Counted from the stretch's first letter, positions 17,748 through 26,740 are shown. The stretch is DNA of 64,000 nucleotides from an uncultured Bradyrhizobium sp. (GCF_947648125.1 NZ_CANSMR010000008.1:1-64000), one strand, 5' to 3'. Numbers and translations: made by a program. The notes: generated by a model from the letters alone, not told the origin.

Positions 17748-18797
17748 ATGTTGAAGCCGAAGATCCTGGTCACCGGAGCGACCGGCAAGACCGGCATGCC
17801 GACTGCACTCGGGCTCGCGGAGAAAGGCTTTCCGGTGCGCGCCCTCGTTCGGCGGGACGACGGGCGCGCGGCGCTGTTGCAGAGCAAGGGCGTCGAAATC
17901 GTCGTCGGCTCGCTGGAGAGCCTGCGCGATCTCGAGCTGGCCATGAAGGGCGTGAAGCGCGCCTATTTCTGTCCACCGCTCGAACCCGGCACGCTGCGGC
18001 GTGCGGTGCTGTTCGCGGCGGCTGCGCGTGAGGCCCGGCTTGAGGCCGTGGTGCAGCTCAGCCAATGGGTGGCCGACGCAAGCCATCCCGCGGTGCATGC
18101 GCGTGAGAAATGGCTGACCAATCACATGCTGTCGTGGATGCCGGATATCGGCATCGTCACGGTGCAGCCCGGCTGGTTCGCGGACAATTACTTCGCCGTT
18201 ATCGGGCAGGCCGCCCAGTTCGGGCTGTTCGGCCTGCCGCTGGGGCGCGGCTGCAATGCGCCGCCATCCAATGAGGACATTGCGCGGGTCATTACGGCTT
18301 GCCTGGCCGAGCCGACGCCGCATATCGGCAAGGCTTACCGGCCGACCGGCCCCCGGCTGCTGGCGCCCGGCGAAATCGCCGAACTGATGGGCGTGGCACT
18401 TGGCCGTGCCGTAAGCTACCAGGACGTGCCGCTGCCGATGTTTCTGAAGGCCGCCGCGTCGCTCCGGCTATCCGAGTTCGTGATCTCCCAACTGTACTGG
18501 TTTCTGCAGGACTATCAGGCCAACGCGTTCGGCGTCGGTGCGCCGACCGACGCGGTCGAGGACGTCGCCGGGGTGATGCCGGAGGATTTTCTCACCATCG
18601 CAAGGCGCTACGTCAGGACGTCGCCATCGGCGGAGCGCGGGATAGCGGGAGCGTTGCGGGAGACCGGCGGCTTGCTGGCTGCCTTGCTCGCGCGCAAACC
18701 CGACATCGGGCGGATCGAAGCGCGCCTTGGCGCCCCGCAGATCGAGGGCTTCGTGCTTGCACGCCAGTCTGAGGCTTGGCTAGCGACCCATGCCTGA
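17748..18797 (+). CDS. NmrA-like / atypical SDR NAD(P)-binding protein
   Basis: A 349-residue protein beginning with a Rossmann strand and the glycine motif ILVTGATGKTG (residues 6-16), typical of the atypical short-chain dehydrogenase group that includes NmrA sensors and NAD(P)H:quinone reductases of the QorB type. No YxxxK catalytic pair is evident. The ATG at 17748 is preferred over 17718 because GGAG lies eight bases before it. It is divergent from the XRE regulator and probably under its palindromic operator. Possible roles are a redox sensor or a quinone or isoflavone-type reductase; the sequence alone does not decide. Confidence 0.82.
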   Translation: MLKPKILVTGATGKTGMPTALGLAEKGFPVRALVRRDDGRAALLQSKGVEIVVGSLESLRDLELAMKGVKRAYFCPPLEPGTLRRAVLFAAAAREARLEAVVQLSQWVADASHPAVHAREKWLTNHMLSWMPDIGIVTVQPGWFADNYFAVIGQAAQFGLFGLPLGRGCNAPPSNEDIARVITACLAEPTPHIGKAYRPTGPRLLAPGEIAELMGVALGRAVSYQDVPLPMFLKAAASLRLSEFVISQLYWFLQDYQANAFGVGAPTDAVEDVAGVMPEDFLTIARRYVRTSPSAERGIAGALRETGGLLAALLARKPDIGRIEARLGAPQIEGFVLARQSEAWLATHA

Positions 18798-18872
18798 CGG
18801 CGAGACACCTTCAGCCTTCGCTGAGCAAATTCCCTCCTTGATCTCGCACTTCGGGCGAGCGCGATGATATCG

Positions 18873-18903
18873 AAAAGATCGGCTGAGCAGCCGGCTCTTT
18901 TTT
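18873..18903 (+). terminator. Probable terminator of the NmrA-like gene
   Basis: AAAAGATCGGCT and AGCCGGCTCTTTT pair with one bulged C around a GAGC loop, and a T run follows on the plus strand. It lies between the convergent NmrA-like and MFS genes. Confidence 0.6.
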
Positions 18904-18911
18904 GTTTGCGC

Positions 18912-20333
18912 TCACTCGCCCTTCAAGCGCTGGCCCTCATGGACCCGCACCTGGTCGGCGCCGCGGCTGCCGGCCGAGGACAGCCGCAGCGTGCTGAGTA
19001 CGGCGCCCACGACGGCAAAGCCGACGCCAACCATCAGCGAGATTCTGGTGCCGTCAGCCGGGTAGCGCGCCAGCAGCATCGCCACCAAAGCCGCGCCGAC
19101 GGTTTGGCCGAGCAGGCGCGCGGTCCCTAGCATGCCGCTGGCGCCGCCCGAGCGCTCGCGCGGGGCGGCGGCGATCATGGTGCGGTTGTTCGGGGTCTGG
19201 AACAGGCCGAAGCCGGCGCCGGCGAGCGCCATCCGCCAGATCACGTCGATCGGCGTCGCATGGACCGGCATGAACGCCAGCGTGCCCAATCCCAATGCGA
19301 ACAGCAGCAGGCCGATGCCGCCGAGCAGGCCGGCGGGGTAGCGCTCGACCAGCCAGCCGGCGATCGGCGCGGCGAATGCGACCGCGATCGGCCACGGCGT
19401 GATCAGAAGGCCGATCTGCACCGCCGAATATCCGAAGTGGTTCTCGAGATAGAACGGCATCGCGACGAAGGCCAGCATCTGGCCGCAGAACGAGGCGATC
19501 GAGGTGCCGATCGACAGCGCGAAGATCGGAATCCGCAAGAGGTCGACCGGCAGCAGCGGTGAGGGTAGATGCTGTTGCCGCCGGTACAGCAGATGAGATG
19601 CGACCGCGGCAATCGCGAACTCCAATGCGCAGAGATACAGCGCCTCGCCATGGCCGGCGCTGTCGATCGCGCTGATGCCAAATCCGAACGCGATGGCGCT
19701 CATCGCAGCGCTCTGCCAGTCGAAGGCGTGAACCGCGGGCCTGGTGTGCGGCAGGAAGCGCCAGCCCAGCGCCAGCGTGACGATGCCGAGCGGGACGTTG
19801 ATGGCGAACAGATAGGGCCACGTTCCGACCGCCAGGATGAACGAGGCGATGGTCGGGCCGACCGCAGCCGAGATCGCGACGACCAGCGCGTTGACGCCAA
19901 TGCCGCGGCCGAGCTGCGAATGCGGATAGATGAAGCGGACCAGCGCAGTATTGACGCTGAGGATTCCGGCGGCGCCGAACCCCTGTAGGATACGGGCGAC
20001 CGTCAGCAGCGGCAGCGTATGCGACAGCGCGCAGAACAGCGACGCCAGCGTGAACAGCAACAGGCCCGCCAGATAGACGCGGCGATAGCCGATGATCTCG
20101 CCGAGCGAGGCCAGCGGCAGCAGCGAGATCGTGATCGCGAGCTGGTAGCCGTTGACGATCCAGATCGAGAAGGCGGGGCTGGCGTCAAGATCCCTCGCGA
20201 TGGTCGGCAGCGCAACGTTGGCGATCGAGCCGTCGACGACGGCCATCACGAGGCCGAGCGCGATCGTGAGAATGGCCCAATTGCGCTGCGGCTGCGGCAG
20301 CCCGTCGGGATGCTCGATGATCGCGGACGACAT
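18912..20333 (-). CDS. MFS exporter, DHA2 (EmrB/QacA-like) family
   Basis: A 473-residue polytopic protein with about 14 hydrophobic segments. It shows LGLVMAVVDGSIANVALPTIARDL near 26-49 (motif D1-like of the 14-TM drug:H+ antiporters), the motif A-like GEIIGYRRVYLAGL in the loop after TM2, and the motif C-like LSVNTALVRFIYPHSQLGRGIGVNALVVAI. Such proteins export drugs or other small amphiphiles using the proton gradient. No membrane-fusion (EmrA) gene is adjacent. A PilZ gene lies upstream on the same strand, 130 bases away, with no obvious functional link. Confidence 0.88.
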   Translation of the reverse strand: MSSAIIEHPDGLPQPQRNWAILTIALGLVMAVVDGSIANVALPTIARDLDASPAFSIWIVNGYQLAITISLLPLASLGEIIGYRRVYLAGLLLFTLASLFCALSHTLPLLTVARILQGFGAAGILSVNTALVRFIYPHSQLGRGIGVNALVVAISAAVGPTIASFILAVGTWPYLFAINVPLGIVTLALGWRFLPHTRPAVHAFDWQSAAMSAIAFGFGISAIDSAGHGEALYLCALEFAIAAVASHLLYRRQQHLPSPLLPVDLLRIPIFALSIGTSIASFCGQMLAFVAMPFYLENHFGYSAVQIGLLITPWPIAVAFAAPIAGWLVERYPAGLLGGIGLLLFALGLGTLAFMPVHATPIDVIWRMALAGAGFGLFQTPNNRTMIAAAPRERSGGASGMLGTARLLGQTVGAALVAMLLARYPADGTRISLMVGVGFAVVGAVLSTLRLSSAGSRGADQVRVHEGQRLKGE

Positions 20334-20463
20334 GTCGTGAAATGGCCTTTGGTTCCAGCATGGGCGGGCTTACCGGATGCTGGATTAACCTGGCCTTTGC
20401 AACCCCCGAAATGACAGATGCCGGCCGCGATCCAAACGCGGCCGGGGAGCTGCGGGAGGACGC

Positions 20464-20817
20464 TCAGCCCTGGCCGAGCAGTTCCTTGATCCGCCGCTGC
20501 AACTGCCGCTTCTTGATCTCGCTGCGGCGGACCCGCTCGTCGAGATCGCTGACAGGGGTGTCCGAGGTCATGATCCGGAACGCGAGGCCGACCTTGTTGG
20601 CCTGGCGCCAGATCATGCGCGCCAGGAACGAGCGGCCCTTGCACGCGACGCTCAGATTCATCTCTTCGGGCAGGCGTGCGGCGTCGCCAAATTCGACGCA
20701 GGCGCCGCCTTCGCTGATGTTGCGGACGACGCAATCCATCGTCGAGCCGCGCTCATTGATCTCCGCAACCGCACCGTAAAATACCTTGTCGCGTGGGCTC
20801 TGGCGCCGGTCCTGCAT
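20464..20817 (-). CDS. PilZ domain protein (c-di-GMP receptor)
   Basis: A 117-residue single-domain protein. Both c-di-GMP contact motifs are present: RQSPR at residues 5-9 (RxxxR) and NISEGG at 33-38 (N/D-x-S-x-x-G). The start is set by AGGAGG in front of the ATG; the frame stays open upstream but would run into the AraC gene. The C-terminal 25 residues are charged and helical (LDERVRRSEIKKRQLQRRI). It is likely a cytosolic c-di-GMP effector. The only diguanylate cyclase in the window is PleD at 39-40 kb. The target is unknown. Confidence 0.9.
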   Translation of the reverse strand: MQDRRQSPRDKVFYGAVAEINERGSTMDCVVRNISEGGACVEFGDAARLPEEMNLSVACKGRSFLARMIWRQANKVGLAFRIMTSDTPVSDLDERVRRSEIKKRQLQRRIKELLGQG

Positions 20818-20968
20818 GGGAAATCCTCCTAAATCAACGGCAGGACTGTACCGGTCCGGACCTGCGAAAAGAAGGGTACCAACGGAACCCGTTGGAGTTA
20901 GTGTAAATTGATTGCATCTGTGAAGGTCGGGATTCCCGGCTATTTTGCGCCGCAAACGACCCGAGAAG

Positions 20969-21925
20969 TCAGTTCGGCACCCGGCTGTGCCGCCAATCGC
21001 GCGGCGACAGGCCGTAATGGTCGCGGAACACGCGGCCGAAATGCGAGAGATCGTTAAAGCCCCAGGCGAATGCAATCTCGCCGATGTGGCGATGCGCGTG
21101 CGCCGGTGAGGCGAGGTCGCGCTTGCAGCGCTCCAGCCGCTGCGCCAGCACGAAGCGCTGGAACGAGGTGTCCTCGTCGGCCAGCAGGCTGTTGACGTAG
21201 CGCGGCGAGATGCCGAGCGCCGCGGCGGTTTCAGTGAGGCTGAGCTCGGGGTTCGGCAGGTGCGCGAGCACATGCGCCTTCAGCCGGTATAGCAGCGCGG
21301 AGCGGTGCGTCGAAGCCGGTAGCGCCGTGCCGCCGAGACGCTCGCTGATCGCCATCGCGAGCAGGTCGGCGGCCTGGTCGGCGAGGCGGATCGCGTTATC
21401 AGGATCGAGCTTGTCGGCGATCTCGGAGAGCCCGCTGATGAACTGCCAGGCGAGCCGCTGCACCGGACGATCCGATGTGAACGTGGTCGCCGTCAGGCCC
21501 TGGGTGCCGGCAAAGCGCCGGTGCAGCATCGCGCGCGGCACCTGGAAGATGGTCTGCGTGAAGTCGTCGTCGAAGCGCAGCTCATAGGGTCGGGTGGTGT
21601 CGTAGAACGCAAACTCGCCCGGCTGGATCACGGTCTCGCGACCGTCCTGCAGCACGGCGCCACAGCCGCGCTGGCCGAGCGCGAACAGAACAAAATCCTC
21701 GCTGGTGCGTGCGATCCGCGACGGCGTGCGCAGCACGCGCTGCCGGCCCGACGAGACGACGGAGCATTTCACCGCGCCGAGCTGCGCGCTGGTGATGGCG
21801 CCGTGGAAGGCGGTGCCGAGATCGGACTTGCAGTCGAGCTGCACGAACACGTCGCAGACGATGTCCCGCCAGAGCGCGAGGCGCCGATGCGTGGGCGCGA
21901 CTTCCGTGGTGAACAGGGCCGGCAT
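20969..21925 (-). CDS. AraC-family regulator of the nitrilase/aldoxime dehydratase genes
   Basis: A 318-residue protein with an N-terminal AraC-binding-like domain (about 10-185, including GQRGCGAVLQDGRETVIQPG and the PYELRFDDDFTQTIFQVPR stretch of the ligand pocket). A C-terminal double helix-turn-helix spans about 222-318 and ends with WGFNDLSHFGRVFRDHYGLSPRDWR. GGGAGG precedes the start codon. It diverges from the nitrilase gene across 208 bases. AraC-type regulators encoded beside aldoxime/nitrile genes are usual, so it is inferred to activate them in response to the aldoxime or nitrile. No clear operator repeat was found by eye. Confidence 0.9.
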   Translation of the reverse strand: MPALFTTEVAPTHRRLALWRDIVCDVFVQLDCKSDLGTAFHGAITSAQLGAVKCSVVSSGRQRVLRTPSRIARTSEDFVLFALGQRGCGAVLQDGRETVIQPGEFAFYDTTRPYELRFDDDFTQTIFQVPRAMLHRRFAGTQGLTATTFTSDRPVQRLAWQFISGLSEIADKLDPDNAIRLADQAADLLAMAISERLGGTALPASTHRSALLYRLKAHVLAHLPNPELSLTETAAALGISPRYVNSLLADEDTSFQRFVLAQRLERCKRDLASPAHAHRHIGEIAFAWGFNDLSHFGRVFRDHYGLSPRDWRHSRVPN

Positions 21926-22133
21926 GATTTCCTCCCTTCACGAGTGCAAACGCTGGCCACGCAAACAAAGCAAGCTTCGTACCGGGGACGGCCGGGGGAA
22001 TCTCCTTCGCAGTCGAATTTTCCTTCCGTCCTGGTCGAACGGCGTTCCCGGTCCCGGGGCAGCATGATGTCAGAGGCCGCTAGGCCCGATCAAGTACGAA
22101 CCGGACAGCATCGGCGGCCACGAGGAGGACATC

Positions 22134-23144
22134 ATGGGCATCGAACATCCGAAATATCGCGTTGCGGTGGTGCAGGCCGCGCCTGCCTGGCTCGACCTCG
22201 ACGCCTCCATCGCCAAGAGCATTGCCTTGATCGAGGAGGCCGCCGCGAAGGGGGCCAAGCTGATCGCGTTCCCCGAGGCCTTCATCCCCGGCTATCCTTG
22301 GTACATCTGGCTGGACTCGCCGGCCTGGGCTATCGGGCGCGGCTTCGTGCAGCGCTACTTCGACAACTCGCTGAGCTATGACAGCCCGCAGGCCGAGAAG
22401 CTGCGGCTCGCCGTGAAGAAGGCCGGCATGACCGCGGTGCTCGGCCTGTCCGAGCGCGATGGCGGCAGCCTTTATCTGGCGCAGTGGCTGATCGGGCCCG
22501 ACGGCGAGACCATCGCCAAGCGGCGCAAGCTGCGGCCGACCCACGCCGAGCGCACCGTTTACGGCGAGGGCGACGGCAGCGACCTTGCGGTGCATGACCG
22601 CCCCGGCATCGGCCGCCTCGGCGCGCTGTGCTGCTGGGAGCATCTGCAGCCGCTGTCGAAATACGCGATGTACGCCCAGAACGAGCAGGTGCATGTCGCG
22701 GCCTGGCCGAGCTTCTCGCTGTACGATCCGTTCGCGCCGGCGCTCGGCTGGGAGGTCAACAACGCGGCCTCGCGGGTCTACGCCGTTGAAGGCTCGTGCT
22801 TCGTGCTGGCGCCTTGCGCCACCGTCTCGCAGGCGATGATCGACGAGATGTGCGACCGCGACGACAAGCACGCGCTGCTGCATGTCGGCGGCGGGCACGC
22901 CGCGATCTACGGGCCCGACGGCAGCTCGATCGCCGAGAAGCTGCCACCCGACCAGGAGGGCCTGCTGCTCGCCGATATCGATCTCGGCGCGATCGGGATC
23001 GCCAAGAACGCCGCCGACCCGGCCGGGCATTATTCGCGGCCCGACGTCACGCGCCTGCTGCTGAACAAGAAGCCGTCGAAGCGCGTCGAGCACTTCGCGC
23101 TGCCGCTCGACAGTCTTGAGGAGGTCGACGCGGCCGCGAGCTAA
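22134..23144 (+). CDS. Nitrilase (carbon-nitrogen hydrolase)
   Basis: A 336-residue cytoplasmic enzyme that hydrolyses nitriles to carboxylic acid plus ammonia. The catalytic triad is visible: Glu48 in FPEAFIPGYPWYIW, Lys132 in KRRKLRPTHAER, and Cys167 in GALCCWEHLQPL. The CWEH sequence marks a true nitrilase rather than an amidase or carbamoylase. GAGGAGG stands before the ATG. The aldoxime dehydratase gene follows after 35 bases, and the pair forms the second and first steps of the aldoxime-to-acid pathway. The exact nitrile preference (aryl-aceto, aromatic or aliphatic) cannot be read from sequence. Confidence 0.95.
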   Translation: MGIEHPKYRVAVVQAAPAWLDLDASIAKSIALIEEAAAKGAKLIAFPEAFIPGYPWYIWLDSPAWAIGRGFVQRYFDNSLSYDSPQAEKLRLAVKKAGMTAVLGLSERDGGSLYLAQWLIGPDGETIAKRRKLRPTHAERTVYGEGDGSDLAVHDRPGIGRLGALCCWEHLQPLSKYAMYAQNEQVHVAAWPSFSLYDPFAPALGWEVNNAASRVYAVEGSCFVLAPCATVSQAMIDEMCDRDDKHALLHVGGGHAAIYGPDGSSIAEKLPPDQEGLLLADIDLGAIGIAKNAADPAGHYSRPDVTRLLLNKKPSKRVEHFALPLDSLEEVDAAAS

Positions 23145-23179
23145 CGCATCAGCGCAACATCCAACCGGAGGCGACTGCC

Positions 23180-24232
23180 ATGGAATCCGCGATTCCCTCT
23201 CATCTGCAAACAGCGCGCTCCCGTCATCGTCGTGTGCCCGACGATTACGCGCCGCCTTATCCCTCGTTCGTCGCGCGCCACAAGCCCGCGGTCGCAAGCG
23301 TCATCATGGCCTATTTCGGCGTGCAGGTTCGCGGTGAGCCGACCGCTGCGGTGACCGAGGCGCTGGCACTGATCGCAAAGCGTTTTGCCGCTGAGAACGG
23401 CCCGACGCATTGGGACCGCGCGCAATATGTCGACCAGGCCGGATTCACCAACATCGTCTCGGTCGCCTATTGGGACGATGCCGGGCGTTTCGACTCCTGG
23501 TTCGAGGGCGCCCGCGAGGCCTGGACCGGCGGCGGCGCAGCAAATGGCGTCGGCCGCTTCATCGAAGTGCTGCGGCCGCATGTCGCGCGCTACGAGACGC
23601 TGTTCTCATCGCTCGGCCGCCCCGAGGGCGTCGCGGTCCTTGCCGACGGCATGAGCGGGGAGGTGCAGGAGCACGCCTATTGGGGCGGCATGCGCGACCG
23701 CATCCCGTTGTCGCAGACCGACGCGATGACGCCCGGCGGCGAGCCGCGCGTGATCCGCGACGGCGCGCGCATCCGCGTGGTCGCGCATGACAATCTCTGC
23801 CTGATCCGCTCCGGCCAGGACTGGAGCGACACCGAGGCGTCGGAGCGCAAGATGTATCTCGACGATGTCGAGCCGGTACTGCGCGAGGGCATGGACTTCC
23901 TGCGCGACGACGGCGTGCCGATCGGCTGCTACGCCAACCGCTACATGCGCGTCGTGGACGCGGATGGAAGACTGACGGAGAAGTCCTACGGCCAGAGCTG
24001 GTGGAAGAGCCTCGCGGCGCTGGAGCGCTGGGCGGAATCGCATCCGACCCATGTCAGGATCTTCGGCGCGGCGATGAAGTATCTGTCGACCTTGGGACCG
24101 GCCGCGAAGCTCAGGCTGTATCACGAGGTCACGGTTGCCGCGGCCGACGAGCAGTTCTTCGAATATCTCGGCTGCCACGAACGGACTGGGATGCTGAACG
24201 CGGTGCAACTCGCGGTGGCGCCATCCGCCTGA
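23180..24232 (+). CDS. oxd: Aldoxime dehydratase (phenylacetaldoxime dehydratase family, heme enzyme)
   Basis: A 350-residue member of the heme b aldoxime dehydratases, which dehydrate R-CH=N-OH to R-CN; the substrate binds ferrous heme through nitrogen. The family's length and fixed segments are present: SVAYWDDAGRFDSWF (94-108), YWGGMRDRIPLSQTD (167-181), CLIRSGQDWSD (207-217) and ERKMYLDDVEPVLREGMDFL (222-241). Candidate heme-ligand histidines lie in SHPTHVRIF (His288/His291), and a distal candidate is His315 in LRLYHEV. GGAGG precedes the start. It follows the nitrilase in the same operon, so the nitrile made here can be hydrolysed at once. Confidence 0.95.
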   Translation: MESAIPSHLQTARSRHRRVPDDYAPPYPSFVARHKPAVASVIMAYFGVQVRGEPTAAVTEALALIAKRFAAENGPTHWDRAQYVDQAGFTNIVSVAYWDDAGRFDSWFEGAREAWTGGGAANGVGRFIEVLRPHVARYETLFSSLGRPEGVAVLADGMSGEVQEHAYWGGMRDRIPLSQTDAMTPGGEPRVIRDGARIRVVAHDNLCLIRSGQDWSDTEASERKMYLDDVEPVLREGMDFLRDDGVPIGCYANRYMRVVDADGRLTEKSYGQSWWKSLAALERWAESHPTHVRIFGAAMKYLSTLGPAAKLRLYHEVTVAAADEQFFEYLGCHERTGMLNAVQLAVAPSA

Positions 24233-24510
24233 CGCGGGGCGCCTGGTCCGAGCAGGGGCCGCATCGAAGCTGCATTCCTTCTCCCGCTTGCGGGCAGGGC
24301 TATCGCATGGCGCTGACGTGCCCACGTCGTCATAGCCGGATGCGATAGCCCGCCGTCGCAGGGGCGCACTGCCAAAATATCGAAAACAACCCCATGCAAA
24401 GTAGCCGGCGGCTGCCGGCGTTCGACACGGCAACTTGACTCGTCGGGCAACTCAGCGGTAGCCTTCTATTATTCCGAAATCGTGATGTGAGTTGGTGACC
24501 CCTCCAACCC

Positions 24511-24634
24511 GTCGTCCCTGCGAAAGCAGGGACCCATACGCTGCGGCGGATCTTGTTCAAGGGACTCGTCGTTCCAGCGTCGCCCAACAATTGGCATCTC
24601 TGTGGTTATGGGTCCCTGCTTTCGCAGGGACGAC
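24511..24634. repeat. Intergenic palindromic repeat, GTCGTCCCTGCG family, copy 1
   Basis: Two perfect 26-base inverted arms (24511-24536 and 24609-24634) enclose 72 bases, and each arm is itself a hairpin (CCCTGCGAAAGCAGGG). Related copies are at 36239 and 55443. It sits between the convergent aldoxime dehydratase and LysR genes. The remainder of the 517-base gap (24233-24749) shows a weak hairpin-like stretch near 24290-24350 and no gene. Confidence 0.85.
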
Positions 24635-24749
24635 GATGAGGATGGATCTCGATTCAAGGCGTCACACCACGTGGTGTCATCACCCGCCACGCGGTCTCGC
24701 CTTCGGCGAGCCCGGCCTCAGACCATTCTAGCAAAACATCATTGTACTT

Positions 24750-25601
24750 CTAAGGCCGCAGCCGGCCACCGCGTTCCGTGATGGCCTGCGCCAGTTCGAC
24801 CGCCGGGCCGCGTCTGGTGCGGCGGGCGGTGCGGACCACGAATTCGACGTCGCCGAGCGGCGGCAATCCTGACGCCGGCATCGCTTCGAGTCCGTCCGGG
24901 ATCAGGCCCTGCGCCTGCGGGGTGATGCCGAGGCCGGCGAGCGCTGCGGCGCGCAGGCCGCTGAGGCTGCCGCTGGAGCAGACGATGCGCCAGGGCCGTC
25001 CGAACCGTTCCATTGCCTCCAGCACCACGCTGCGGCTGACGCTCGGCGGCGCGTAGAGGATCAGGGGCAAAGGCTGCTCGGGATCGAGCCGCATGCCCGG
25101 CGCGCCGGTCCACACCAGGCGGTCCTGCCACACCAGCTGTCCCAGCGCGTCGCCGGGGCGCCGCTTGCCCAGCACGAGGTCGAGCTCGCCGGCGTCGAGC
25201 TGCTGGTACAGCACGGCGCTGAGGCCGATCGTCAATTCGAGATCGACCTGCGGGTGGCGGCGGACGAAGTCGCGCAGCAGATCGGGCAGGCGCGAGCTGG
25301 CAAAATCCTCGGCGGCGCCGAACCGGACCTTGCCGCGCACCTGCGATCCCGCGAAGTAGTCGCGGGCGCGGGCATTGGCCTCCAGGATCGGCCGCGCAAA
25401 GCCCGTCATCGCCTCGCCGTCGGCGGTGAGCACGACCGAATGGGTGTCGCGCACGAACAGGCGGCGTCCTGCGGCGGCCTCGAGCTTGCGGATGTGCTGG
25501 CTGACCGTCGACTGCTTCAGGCCGAGGCGGCGGCCGGCCTCGGTGAAGTTCTGGGTCTGCACCACGGTCAGGAAGGTTTCGAGCTGGGCCAGGTCGAGCA
25601 T
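24750..25601 (-). CDS. LysR-family transcriptional regulator
   Basis: A 283-residue LTTR. The winged helix-turn-helix covers residues 1-60 (LAQLETFLTVVQTQNFTEAG and LGLKQSTVSQHIRKLE), followed by the two-lobed effector domain (VRGKVRFGAAEDFASSRLPDLLRDF at about 88-112). It diverges from the BASS-type transporter gene, with only about 100 bases between starts. A perfect 23-base palindrome lies ten bases before its start codon. It is inferred to control itself and the transporter. The inducer is unknown and is probably the transported organic anion. Confidence 0.92.
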   Translation of the reverse strand: MLDLAQLETFLTVVQTQNFTEAGRRLGLKQSTVSQHIRKLEAAAGRRLFVRDTHSVVLTADGEAMTGFARPILEANARARDYFAGSQVRGKVRFGAAEDFASSRLPDLLRDFVRRHPQVDLELTIGLSAVLYQQLDAGELDLVLGKRRPGDALGQLVWQDRLVWTGAPGMRLDPEQPLPLILYAPPSVSRSVVLEAMERFGRPWRIVCSSGSLSGLRAAALAGLGITPQAQGLIPDGLEAMPASGLPPLGDVEFVVRTARRTRRGPAVELAQAITERGGRLRP

Positions 25602-25611
25602 GGCGGCAATC

Positions 25612-25634
25612 TGTCATTACGTTACGTAATGACA
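25612..25634. promoter_or_regulatory. Palindromic operator of the LysR/BASS-transporter divergent pair
   Basis: TGTCATTACGT-T-ACGTAATGACA is a perfect inverted repeat of eleven-base arms around a single base. It contains T-N11-A-type spacing and lies between the divergent start codons, next to the LysR start, as expected for an autoregulatory LTTR site. Confidence 0.8.
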
Positions 25635-25705
25635 ATAACATCGGTAACTGCGGTTCACAATTGGCAAGGGGAGGGCCATTTTCCGGTCAAGGAAAGGAAG
25701 CCACC

Positions 25706-26719
25706 ATGACCATCACCCGCCTGCGATCATTCGTGCCCGTCGACCCGTACATCGCCGCCATCGTCGGCATGGTCGGCCTCGCGACGCTGCTGCCGCTGCA
25801 CGGACAGGGTACCGTGATCGGCGGCTACGCCACTGATGCTGCGATCGCGCTGCTGTTCTTTCTGCACGGCGCCCGGCTGTCGACGACGGAGGCGCTGGTC
25901 GGCGCCCGGCACTGGCGGCTTCACCTCGTGATCTTCCTGTCGACCTTCGCCCTGTTCCCGCTGCTCGGCCTTGCGGCCCACGCGCTGGCGCCGCATCTGC
26001 TGACGCCGGCGCTGTGGGCGGGCGTGATCCTGACCTGCATCCTGCCGTCGACGGTGCAGTCGTCGGTTGCCTTCACCTCGATCGCCCATGGCAATGTGTC
26101 GGCGGCGCTGTGCTCGGCGACCGCTTCCAACCTGCTCGGCATCGTCGCGACACCGCTGCTGGCTGGCGTGCTGCTCTCCAGCCATGGCGGGTTCTCGGGC
26201 AATGCCGCGCTCGACATCGTGGTGCAGCTCTTGCTGCCGTTCGTGGCGGGGCAATTGTCGCGGCCGCTGATCGGCCGCTGGGTCGCCAGGCATCATGCGA
26301 TGCTCGGCCTTGTCGACCGCGGCTCGATCCTCTTGATCGTCTACACGGCGTTCAGCGACGGCATCAGCCACGGCATCTGGCATCAGGTCAACGCAACGCA
26401 GATGGCCATCGTGCTTGGCCTCGATGCGCTGCTGCTGGCGATCGTGCTGCTGATCACCAATTTCGGCAGCCAGCTGCTCGGCTTCTCGCGCGCCGACCGC
26501 ATCGCGATCATGTTCTGCGGCTCGAAGAAGAGTCTGGCGAGCGGATTGCCGATGGCGAGCGTGCTGCTCGCCGGGCAGTCGGTCGGGCTGATCGTGCTGC
26601 CGCTGATGCTGTTTCACCAGATCCAGCTGATGACCTGCGCCGCGCTCGCGCGTCGTTATGCGGGCGGCGAGGAGGCCGCTTCACATGATGCTGTCCCGGT
26701 GCTTGTCGAAGCGCACTGA
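25706..26719 (+). CDS. Bile acid:sodium symporter-like (BASS, SBF-like) transporter
   Basis: A 337-residue inner-membrane protein with about ten hydrophobic segments. It matches the SBF-like family in ATDAAIALLFFLHGARLSTTEAL, LTCILPSTVQSSVAFTSIAHGNVSAALCSATASNLLG (crossover helix region) and MFCGSKKSLASGLPMASVL. The ATG is chosen after GGAAAGGAAG; the frame begins 15 codons earlier without family resemblance. These carriers couple uptake of an organic anion to sodium. The divergent LysR gene and its operator indicate substrate-controlled expression. The substrate is not predictable. Confidence 0.88.
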   Translation: MTITRLRSFVPVDPYIAAIVGMVGLATLLPLHGQGTVIGGYATDAAIALLFFLHGARLSTTEALVGARHWRLHLVIFLSTFALFPLLGLAAHALAPHLLTPALWAGVILTCILPSTVQSSVAFTSIAHGNVSAALCSATASNLLGIVATPLLAGVLLSSHGGFSGNAALDIVVQLLLPFVAGQLSRPLIGRWVARHHAMLGLVDRGSILLIVYTAFSDGISHGIWHQVNATQMAIVLGLDALLLAIVLLITNFGSQLLGFSRADRIAIMFCGSKKSLASGLPMASVLLAGQSVGLIVLPLMLFHQIQLMTCAALARRYAGGEEAASHDAVPVLVEAH

Positions 26720-26740
26720 GTGGAGGCATGGGCCTCCGCT

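Noticed and set aside
22080-23297. A 405-codon minus-strand frame over the nitrilase
   Set aside because: The nitrilase triad is on the plus strand; this frame has only Arg/Ala-rich text.
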